A DNA stretch of 18,709 nucleotides, from positions 1 through 18,709 of the forward strand of contig DJPO01000084.1 of the NCBI GenBank assembly GCA_002437405.1, in the 5' to 3' direction. Positions 7,584-13,652 of this stretch are shown in pieces. Positions within the stretch are counted from its first letter, which is position 1. The number at the start of each line of letters is the position of its first letter. The position numbers and the translations under genes are program-made. The notes below the pieces were generated by a model. That model saw only the letters and a program-made list of their open reading frames with translations. It did no database searches and was not told the DNA's origin. Origin of the DNA: Opitutia bacterium UBA6410. GTDB lineage: Bacteria; Verrucomicrobiota; Verrucomicrobiia; Opitutales; Intestinicryptomonadaceae.

Positions 7584-8573
7584 ATGAAAGCAGTCTCCAT
7601 CTCCCTCAAAGTTCTGGCGATTCTCGCCGCATGCTTCTGCGTTTACGCTTGGGTCGACTCCCGCAAACAGGTAAGCACGGCGGAAGGCCACATGAAGGAC
7701 GTTGCCGGCGAAACCCTCGTCGACAAAGCGTCCAAAGTCCCCGAAATTCTGAACGACAAGGCTAAAGCTGAAAACACCAATAATGCTTTCAGAAAGACCG
7801 TCGCCAACCTCGAGTCGCAGCTCAAGACCGAGAAGCGCGGCCACGAAGCCGAACGCGCCAAGAATATCCGCCTGAACAAGGACTTCGCCGACGCCCGCAA
7901 GGAAATCTCCACTCTCACCGAGTCGGAAAAATCCCTGAAGGGGCAGCTCGCGAACAAGGATTCCGTCATCAACCAGTATAAAAAGGAATTGGCGGAAAAG
8001 AACGAACTGCTTTCCAAGACCGACGAAACGGAAGCCCTCAAGGAAAAAATCGCAACCCTCGAAACCCAGCTGAAGACAAAATCCGACGAGCTCGCCGAAG
8101 CCAACAAAAAGGCGAAGCTCATGGAAATGTCTGAAGTCGTCGAAGTCATCGAAACCGACGCCAACGGCAACAAGGTCAAGAAGAAGGTTGTAAAAACTCC
8201 CTATGTCCCCAAGGGCGACATCGCGACCGTCATTTCCGTAGATCAGGCTAACGGACTTGTCGGATTGAGCCTCGGGCAAAAGGCGGGCGTCAAGGAAGAC
8301 CAAAAGATTCTCCTCAAGCGCGACGGCCAGCTCGTTTCCGAAATCATCATCAACTCCTCCACCGACGACCTTTCGATTGGCTCGATAAACCGCTTGGTTG
8401 CGATTCCCGAAACAATCGAAGTCGGCGACCTGCTCGAGCTTGACGTCGAACAGGCAGTCTCCGCAGCTCCCGCAGCCGCGGCGGCCGAGAAGAAGGAAGG
8501 CGAAGCCGAAGCTTCCGAAAGCGAAGAATCCTCTTCCGAATCCGATTCGTCCGAAGATTCCACCGAAGCGTAA
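7584..8573 (+). CDS. Membrane-anchored coiled-coil protein with acidic tail
   Basis: Function unknown. The 329 residues fall into four parts. First is an N-terminal membrane helix (about 6-23). Second is a long heptad-rich, charged coiled coil (about 60-183) with Lys/Glu and repeated LE.QLKT motifs. Third is a compact beta-rich domain (about 208-287) with the pattern G.IATVISVD...GLVGLSLG...GVKEDQKILLKR and a closing GDLLEL. Fourth is a low-complexity Ala then Glu/Ser tail (about 291-329). The third part resembles small beta-barrel domains seen at the end of FlgT-like and other PVC proteins; this is only a resemblance. Topology suggests a short cytoplasmic end and a periplasmic rod. It begins 17 bp after pgi and is probably co-transcribed. 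No ribosome site is visible. Confidence 0.85.
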   Translation: MKAVSISLKVLAILAACFCVYAWVDSRKQVSTAEGHMKDVAGETLVDKASKVPEILNDKAKAENTNNAFRKTVANLESQLKTEKRGHEAERAKNIRLNKDFADARKEISTLTESEKSLKGQLANKDSVINQYKKELAEKNELLSKTDETEALKEKIATLETQLKTKSDELAEANKKAKLMEMSEVVEVIETDANGNKVKKKVVKTPYVPKGDIATVISVDQANGLVGLSLGQKAGVKEDQKILLKRDGQLVSEIIINSSTDDLSIGSINRLVAIPETIEVGDLLELDVEQAVSAAPAAAAAEKKEGEAEASESEESSSESDSSEDSTEA

Positions 8574-8615
8574 TCCGCGCCGAGGCAACGGAATCCAGTT
8601 GGGTTTGACAAATAT

Positions 8616-8804
8616 ATGAAATATATCGCGATATTTTTGATTTCGTTTACCGCACTTGCCCTTTGCGGGTGCGGCACTACGAAAGAGAAAAAACGCCTGC
8701 CTTCGCGCGAAACCGACCACAGCGAACTGCCGTGGGACAGACCCGCGTCGTGGGAGGGCGGACTCCCTGGAATGGGCGGCGTCGGGACTCCGACACGCTA
8801 CTAA
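8616..8804 (+). CDS. Small lipoprotein, 62 residues
   Basis: Tiny secreted protein: MKYI start, hydrophobic core, and a lipobox-like LCGC with the acylated Cys at residue 20, followed by GTTKEKK. The mature part is about 43 residues, Pro/Gly/Trp-rich (SELPWDRPASWEGG) and ends in TPTRY. No cysteines remain after the anchor, and no known fold is recognised. It lies 42 bp after the coiled-coil gene, with the next clear terminator at 9009-9041, so it is probably the last gene of the pgi cluster. The composition (LPWDRPASWEG) looks like a conserved lineage-specific envelope protein, but that needs a search. Confidence 0.75.
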   Translation: MKYIAIFLISFTALALCGCGTTKEKKRLPSRETDHSELPWDRPASWEGGLPGMGGVGTPTRY

Positions 8805-8814
8805 GGCGTCCGTT

Positions 8815-9041
8815 TTATTCGCGGCGTGAACGCGGCGGAAGATTGCTGCGGAAAGCGCAATGAACAAAACGGGAAAAAGTGTTGAGAAAGATAGTTGTGC
8901 AATGCGCCAAAACTCTGGCGAAAAGCGCGACTGAAAGAGCCGCAAGCGTCATAAAAACGCGGAGGCAAAATAAGCTGGGCATTCGTACAAAATACGCGGT
9001 ATAAAAGCAAAAAATGCGCCGAAAATCGGCGCATTTTTTTT
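8815..9041 (+). ncRNA. Possible structured RNA or long 3'UTR
   Basis: A gene-free stretch ends in a strong terminator. It holds a hairpin ATTGC(T)GC-GGAAA-GCGCAAT near 8840-8861 with one bulged T, and CGCCA-AAACTC-TGGCG near 8911-8926. The plus strand is unusually purine-rich. It does not match what I know of tmRNA, RNase P, SRP or 6S RNA. A plain 3'UTR of the pgi cluster is the simpler reading. Confidence 0.25.
9009..9041 (+). terminator. Rho-independent terminator
   Basis: Perfect 9-bp stem ATGCGCCGA / TCGGCGCAT (9014-9022 and 9026-9034) with an AAA loop and a run of T after it. A-rich sequence before the stem makes it potentially bidirectional. It closes the rightward pgi cluster. Confidence 0.92.
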
Positions 9042-9057
9042 GTCCAATATCGAGCTG

Positions 9058-9223
9058 AAATTTACCCCCAAATCCGTACGCTTAGTGGCGTACACGTCTA
9101 ATTTTTTTTTGAAAATTTCCCCCGAAACCGCACATCCGTTGAATAACGCACCAGTCTGATTTTGTCCTAATTTTTGTCCCCAAAACCGCGTAGCCGATTC
9201 GCTGAGGAGAAGTCTGGTTTTGG
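9058..9223. repeat. Three degenerate ~57-bp hairpin repeats
   Basis: Three units start near 9058, 9114 and 9168. Each has a C-rich/A block then CCG (AAATCCG 9070, AAACCG 9125, AAACCG 9183), a variable inner palindrome, then [AC]GTCT or AGTCTG (9094, 9153, 9211) and a T-rich block. Inner palindromes differ: GTACGC-TTAGTG-GCGTAC in unit 1 and CGTT-GAAT-AACG in unit 2. In unit 3 the outer arms CCAAAACC / GGTTTTGG (9180-9187, 9216-9223) pair perfectly. Confidence 0.55.
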
Positions 9224-9304
9224 ATTTTCTTTGGAATTTTTTTCAAAAAAAATTGAATACGTTGTAATTTCTCTTAAATTTTTTTGCTTATGAAAAATAT
9301 ACAT

Positions 9305-10741
9305 ATGAAAAAAATACTTTTGTCGCTGTCGGCGTTGCTCGTTTTGCCGTTGTTTGCCGAAACCGATTTTATCCGCGTTTCAAAGGAAAATCCCCGCTAT
9401 TTCGAAACAAACGGGAAGATCTGGATTCCCAACGGCTATAATCTGGCTTTCCCCAGGCCGTTTTTCTACGACAAGTCGAAGACGAAGCGTTCGAGTTAAT
9501 CGAAAAACAAATATCCCAACTTGCCGCCAACGGCGGAAATTATATCCGCGTTTGGACCTCTTCCTATTTTTACGAATTTGAAACCGCCGCAGGCGTCTTC
9601 GACGAAAAAAAAACTTGCCCGTCTCGATCGATTGATGGCGCTTGCCGAAAAATACGGCGTACGTGTGAAATTGTGCCTCGAGCACTTCAGAAATGTAAAA
9701 AAATACACGCCCGTAGACGCCGAACGCGGCCTGCCAGTAGATATGTTTTCGAAATCAATATATTCGGGAGATTTCAAGAATATGGTAGAATATCTCGAAT
9801 CCGAAAAAGGTAAAAATTTCTATCTTGCTCGCGCGAAAAAGCTTGCCGACCGCTACCGCGACAATCCGTACGTTTTCGGAATCGAACTTTGGAACGAAGG
9901 CGATACCGTGTCGGTATGGCCGCGCACCGATCTTATGGAAAAATGGACGGCGGAAATGCTGCCGCGTGTCAAGAAACTTTTTCCCAACCACATGATAATG
10001 CAAAGCCTCGGCAGCTTTTCGCAATACTTTATGTATGGGTGTTATTTTGAATACGCAAATATTGAGTATAATGATGTTGCACAGGTTCATCGCTATCTCG
10101 ACTTGGGGGCGGAAATGGATATTTGCAAAGGGCCGATAGACGTATTTGCGTCCGACAGTGTCCGCGTTCTGCGCGAAATGTCCAAAACAAAGCCAGTCGT
10201 GTTGGCGGAAACGGGAGCTGTAAAGCCGAACCACTCTGGCCCTTCCGAGTTATACGAAAAAGATGCGGAAGGTTCGATTTTGCACGATGTATTGTTTTCT
10301 GCGTTTTACTCGGGTTCTGCGGGGGCGGGACAGTGCTGGCACTGGGAGGCATATATTTTGAAGAACAACCTTTACTGGCAGTTCGGAAGATTTTCAAAAG
10401 CCGTCGAAGGTTTGAATCCCATAGCGGAAAAATTCGAGCCGTTCCGCGCCGACACCAAGACTTTGCGCGTCTACGGGCTAAACGGCAAAAATACGCTTAC
10501 CGCGTGGATTCGCGACAGCTCGAGCGATTGGCGTTCGGAAATAGAGCGCGGCGAAAAGCCCAAAACGGTTTCTTCCTCCGAACTCGATTTTGCCCGATTC
10601 ATAAAGTCGCGCAAAGCGGTAAAGGCGCAAGTATATAATCCGTGGACAGACAAATCCGTCGAGGTTGAACTGAAAAACGGCAAGCTGCGTTTGCCAGATT
10701 TCAAAAAATCGGTTATCGTAAAAATAAAATTCGGCGAGTAG
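9305..10741 (+). pseudogene. Secreted clan GH-A glycoside hydrolase, frameshifted
   Basis: Signal peptide (MKKILLSLSALLVLPLFA-ET) then a (beta/alpha)8 hydrolase of the GH5-like type. The N-terminal part reads NPRYFETNGKIWIPNGYNLAF. The middle (NGGNYIRVWTSSYF...FDE) is in another frame, and the rest (KLARLDRLMALAEKYGV onward) returns to the first. The probable acid/base is Glu in ELWNEGD (codon 9896) and the probable nucleophile is Glu in VVLAETGA (codon 10208). HRY and CWHWE fit strands 6 and 8, and a C-terminal beta domain follows (about 10460-10735). The frame slips by one lost base near 9470-9480 and one extra base in a 9-A run at 9603-9611, so only about 43 codons are out of frame. The result is a pseudogene, a sequencing error, or slippage at the A run. 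Upstream starts at 9284 (TTG) and 9290 (ATG) are also possible. Substrate is unknown; beta-mannan or beta-glucan type sugars are common for this clan. Confidence 0.8.
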
Positions 10742-10753
10742 CTGCCGTTTGAC

Positions 10754-10788
10754 AAAAAAAGGGGGATTTTTCGAATCCCCCTTTTTTT
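10754..10788. terminator. Bidirectional terminator between convergent genes
   Basis: Stem GGGGGATT / AATCCCCC (10761-10768, 10774-10781) with a 5-nt loop, flanked by seven A before and seven T after. It serves the rightward hydrolase and the leftward inhibitor gene. Confidence 0.92.
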
Positions 10789-10836
10789 GCAGGTTTTTTC
10801 TATGGGCTATTTTTGCGTGATGCGAAGTGTTTGGGG

Positions 10837-11220
10837 CTATTTTGCGTCCACTTGCAGTGTTCTTGTGTGGAGGGCGGGGACGTTTTTCTCCCACGGGCGG
10901 CGGTATTCGAATTTGATTTCGTACGAGCCTTTTTGCGAAACGACGAAGTCGAATTTTTCGATTCCGCCCGCGCCGCAGAGGTTTGGGGCGGTGTTGTCGG
11001 GAATATAGTTCTGGGCGAGCATATTTACGCCGCTGGGGACGGATACGTTCCAGCCGTAGCCTGTCGTCGGGTTGGATTCCAGCACTACCGAAAATTGTTC
11101 GGCGGCGTTTCGGGAAATCTGGGCGCGGTTTTGCGAAAGCTCGAAGCCGCCCGAATTTTCCGTGCAACAACAGCCCGCAAGCAGAGCTGCTGCGGTCAAC
11201 ATCGAAAGTATTTTTGCCAT
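10837..11220 (-). CDS. Chagasin-family (I42) peptidase inhibitor lipoprotein
   Basis: 127 residues. The start MAKILSMLTAAALLAGC gives a clean lipobox (LAGC, Cys17), so the protein is lipid-anchored in the envelope. The mature part has the three loop motifs of chagasin-type inhibitors of papain-like cysteine proteases: NPTTGYGW (50-57), GAGG (83-86) and RPWE (108-111). All sit on an immunoglobulin-like beta fold ending in RTLQVDAK. Bacterial members are thought to guard against host, rival or own cysteine proteases. A much longer same-frame reading up to 12582 is a shadow of the cyclase gene and is rejected. It lies 101 bp downstream of the cyclase gene, separated by a terminator, so it probably has its own promoter. 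Confidence 0.88.
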   Translation of the reverse strand: MAKILSMLTAAALLAGCCCTENSGGFELSQNRAQISRNAAEQFSVVLESNPTTGYGWNVSVPSGVNMLAQNYIPDNTAPNLCGAGGIEKFDFVVSQKGSYEIKFEYRRPWEKNVPALHTRTLQVDAK

Positions 11221-11232
11221 ACGTTTATTTAG

Positions 11233-11264
11233 ACCGCCCAGCGGCGGTTTTGTTTTATTTTTTA
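11233..11264. promoter_or_regulatory. Hairpin just upstream of inhibitor gene
   Basis: Perfect stem ACCGCC-CAGC-GGCGGT (11233-11248) lies 13 bp from the inhibitor start codon. On the plus strand it is followed by a T-rich tract like a terminator, but it would then act on antisense transcripts. On the minus strand it sits in the 5' untranslated region and could affect translation. The role is undecided. Confidence 0.4.
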
Positions 11265-11276
11265 GGGCGCAGTGTG

Positions 11277-11312
11277 CACAAAAATCCCGAAGCGTTCGGC
11301 TTCGGGACTTTT
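11277..11312 (-). terminator. Intrinsic terminator of the cyclase gene
   Basis: On the minus strand, CCCGAAGC-CGAAC-GCTTCGGG (11306-11286) is followed by ATTTTTG, 16 nt after the cyclase stop codon. Confidence 0.85.
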
Positions 11313-11321
11313 GCTCGAAAT

Positions 11322-13361
11322 TTATTTTCTCTCGAGGTACGCTTCGGCGCGGCCGAGCATTGTGAGCGGGAAGTAATGCCTGTACCAGTTGTAGTTGAGC
11401 ATAAATCCGCGCGCAAGTTCCTTCCCTTGCGGGAGCGGCGCGCCGTTGCGCAGGTCGACTTTCGCGCCCAGCCCGTACCCCGGGAAGCCCGTGCCCGTGT
11501 AGTAGGGTTCGTCCCAAGTGCCGTCGGGGGTCTGGGTGTTGACGAGAAATTCGCAGCCCTTTCTGATGATTTCGTCGTAGTTTTTGTCGCCGACGGAAAG
11601 GTATGCGCCCAGTGCCCAAGCGGTTTGCGAGGCTGTCGAGGGAATGCCCGTGCCCGCGTATTTGGGTTCCATATACGAGGCGATGGATTCGCCCCAGCCG
11701 CCGTCCGCGTTCTGTTTTGTCGCGAGCCAGTCGAGAGCCTTGCGTATCTGCGGGGTTTCCTTGTTGTCGCCGACCGCCACGAGTGCGGGGATTACCGCGC
11801 CGCAGCCGTAGACGTAGTTGACGCCCCAGCGTCCGAACCAGCTGCCGTCGTCCTCCTGTTCGTCGTAGATGAATTTGACCGCCTTTGCGATGGCGGGGTG
11901 GTTGCGCGAATAGCCGCACATTGCGAGAGCTTCGATGACGTGCGCGGTGACGTCGGAGCTCGGGGGGTCGAGGACTTCGCCGAAGTCGCAGAAGGGGATT
12001 TTTGTCACGACCTCGCGGGTATTGTCCCTGTCGAACGCCGCCCAGCCGCCGTTGGAGCTTTGCATTGCGAGAATCCAGTTGACGGTTCTGCGCAGCGCGG
12101 CGTCGATTCTGCGGCTGCGGACGCTTTCGCGCGGGATAAGGCGTTGTATGCGTTTGAGGGCGCAGATTGCGATTGCCGCGTCGTCGATGTCGGGGTAGTA
12201 GTTGTTGGCGCGCTGGAACGCCCAACCGCTGGGTTCGACGTGTCTGCCGACCTTTACCGACCAGTCGCCGTAATGGCGGTTTTCCTTCGCAAGGACGTAG
12301 TCGAGAGCCTTGAGTAGTTCTGGGCAAGTACCCGGGGTTTCGCCCGCGTCCATCAGGGCAATCATCGTCAGGAAAGTATCCCAGAGGGGGCTTTCGCTCG
12401 CCTGCAGCATCGTGCCTTCGCCACGGGGTACTTGCCAGTGCAGGTTGAACGCGTCGATTGCGCGCGACATATTCACTTGGTCTTTCGCGAATCCCTCGAC
12501 GTGCATTACGATAATCCCGTAAATCCACGGCGGCTGGATACCGCCCCACGCGCCGTCTTCGTCCTGATGCTCGAGCATCCACTGGAGCACCAGCTTAATC
12601 GCGCTTTCGCGGAACGGCTTTACGGGCGAGCGGTTGTAGGCGTGGAGGGCGTGGTCGAGCTTCATGAAGAAGTTTTCCCAGCTCAGGAAATTCTTGTTTT
12701 TGCGGGGCAGGCGGTAGTCTACCTTGTCGCGGCCTTCGGGGAAGAGCTCGTCGAGCTGCAGCTCGGGCGGGAGTTCCTTGATGGGTCTGCGCGCGGTGAG
12801 AATGGAAATGGGCATCATCGTTGCGCGCGCCCACGCCGCGAAGTCGTAGATATTGAACGGGCACCAGCTCGGCAGGAACATAATTTCGGGCGGGAGCACG
12901 GGCGTATGCGCCCACGGCCACTGTCCGAACAGCGCGAGCCAGTATTTTGTAAATACGCGGATATTTTCGGTCCACTTGTTTTTTATCAGCCACGCACGCG
13001 CCTTTTTGAGGACTTCGTCGTCGGGGTCGAACCCGCAGATGCGCAGGGCGAAGTAGCATTCGAGCGTCGTGTTGATGTCGCCGTGTTCCGAGCCGTAGTA
13101 GACGTCCCACGAGCCGTCTTCGCGCTGTCTGTCGAGAATGTATTGGACGACCTTCGGCTTTTTGGGGTCGTCGAAATCTATAAAATACATTGCCAGAATC
13201 CACTGCGCTTCCATGCAGCAGTTGGTTTCGAGCGGGGCGCACCACATTCCGTCGGGTGCCTGTTTTGCCCTTATCCAGCTTGCGGCCTTTTTTATCGCGC
13301 CGCGCAATACGCCCTTCGCCTCTTCGAGATTCTGTCGGTTTTCTGTTTTTTCGCTCTGCAT
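11322..13361 (-). CDS. shc: Squalene-hopene cyclase
   Basis: Cyclises squalene to hopene, the first committed step to hopanoid membrane lipids; a monotopic inner-membrane enzyme. The 679 residues are of normal family length. The catalytic acid motif DIDD is at 391-394 (DXDD). Seven QW repeats (Q...G.W) are seen at 34-40, 79-85, 266-272, 434-440, 502-508, 550-556 and 610-616. GEGTMLQASESPLWDT (314-329), GGWAAFD (438-444) and GFPGYG.GAKVDLR (625-638) also match bacterial cyclases, ending with the YNWYRHYFPL closing motif. No other hopanoid gene (hpnC, D, E, H and so on) is in the window. Two GAACARTYGCTC repeats lie 30 and 80 bp upstream of its start. No ribosome site is visible before the ATG. 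Confidence 0.97.
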   Translation of the reverse strand: MQSEKTENRQNLEEAKGVLRGAIKKAASWIRAKQAPDGMWCAPLETNCCMEAQWILAMYFIDFDDPKKPKVVQYILDRQREDGSWDVYYGSEHGDINTTLECYFALRICGFDPDDEVLKKARAWLIKNKWTENIRVFTKYWLALFGQWPWAHTPVLPPEIMFLPSWCPFNIYDFAAWARATMMPISILTARRPIKELPPELQLDELFPEGRDKVDYRLPRKNKNFLSWENFFMKLDHALHAYNRSPVKPFRESAIKLVLQWMLEHQDEDGAWGGIQPPWIYGIIVMHVEGFAKDQVNMSRAIDAFNLHWQVPRGEGTMLQASESPLWDTFLTMIALMDAGETPGTCPELLKALDYVLAKENRHYGDWSVKVGRHVEPSGWAFQRANNYYPDIDDAAIAICALKRIQRLIPRESVRSRRIDAALRRTVNWILAMQSSNGGWAAFDRDNTREVVTKIPFCDFGEVLDPPSSDVTAHVIEALAMCGYSRNHPAIAKAVKFIYDEQEDDGSWFGRWGVNYVYGCGAVIPALVAVGDNKETPQIRKALDWLATKQNADGGWGESIASYMEPKYAGTGIPSTASQTAWALGAYLSVGDKNYDEIIRKGCEFLVNTQTPDGTWDEPYYTGTGFPGYGLGAKVDLRNGAPLPQGKELARGFMLNYNWYRHYFPLTMLGRAEAYLERK

Positions 13362-13390
13362 AATACGGATAATTTTCGCTTAAATTTTTT

Positions 13391-13452
13391 GAACAATCGC
13401 TCTTGTGGCAAGCAAATAATTTGTTTTGCGCGAAAAAAGTGAACAGTTGCTC
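13391..13452. repeat. Direct repeat GAACARTYGCTC, 50-bp period
   Basis: Two 12-bp sites differ at two positions and are spaced exactly 50 bp start to start, close to five helical turns. Each is itself an imperfect palindrome (GAnCA..TGnTC) and resembles a GAAC-N4-GTTC operator with one mismatch. They are candidate binding sites for a dimeric repressor acting on the cyclase gene. Confidence 0.45.
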
Positions 13453-13568
13453 ATTTTTTTCGCCTCCGTTTTCCCGACACACGCCGACGCGCCCAAAGCG
13501 CGGGTTTCGGGTTTCCGCTTTTGCGCGGGGGGTGTTCGGTAGGGTTTTCGGGGAAGTCTTTATTTGAA

Positions 13569-13627
13569 TTGACAGCCGTTGGAAAATTTTGGATATTTTA
13601 TTTAGGTTTACGTTCCGTCATTGAACG
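13569..13627 (+). promoter_or_regulatory. Candidate promoter and palindrome of the trio operon
   Basis: TTGACA (13569-13574) and TATTTT (13594-13599) have a 19-bp spacer, a little long for a sigma-70 promoter. Just downstream is the inverted repeat CGTTC-CGTCATT-GAACG (13611-13627), placed where an operator or leader hairpin would be, 26 bp before the first start codon. Confidence 0.35.
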
Positions 13628-13652
13628 GGGGAATTTTTCAAACTTATACATT

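Larger units (their letters stand above)
8805..9304. other. 500-bp non-coding stretch
   Basis: No protein gene is supported on either strand; the minus-strand frame 9034-8801 has no start signal or protein-like composition. The left half (8815-9008) is purine-rich and can form several hairpins, ending in the terminator at 9009-9041. The right half carries three degenerate hairpin repeats (9058-9223) and then an A+T-rich stretch leading to the hydrolase start. Confidence 0.6.
13362..13652. promoter_or_regulatory. Divergent regulatory region, cyclase / paralogue trio
   Basis: 291-bp gap between the leftward cyclase and the rightward secreted-protein operon. It contains the direct repeat GAACAATCGCTC (13391-13402) and GAACAGTTGCTC (13441-13452), a small palindrome CTTG-TGG-CAAG (13402-13412), and a G+C-rich hairpin CGCGC-CCAAA-GCGCG (near 13485-13502). 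A TTGACA/TATTTT pair and CGTTC-N7-GAACG follow near the right end. No gene is supported inside it. Confidence 0.5.

Noticed and set aside
5995..8945. Long minus-strand frames opposite pgi and the coiled-coil gene (444 and 460 codons)
   Set aside because: Phe/Gly/Asp-rich mirror frames caused by biased codon use; no start signals or known motifs.
8801..9034. Minus-strand frame of 77 codons in the non-coding stretch
   Set aside because: It starts inside the terminator hairpin and has no ribosome site or protein-like features.
9058..9223. CRISPR array
   Set aside because: Only three units, all highly degenerate, no conserved repeat with unique spacers, and no cas gene nearby.
11221..12582. Long N-terminal extension of the inhibitor frame
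   Set aside because: It is antisense-independent shadow sequence in another frame of the cyclase gene; the inhibitor has a clean lipoprotein signal starting at 11220.
13521..13652. Longer start for paralogue A at 13521
   Set aside because: It would bury the signal peptide and run through the candidate promoter; ATG 13653 gives a proper signal sequence like B and C.
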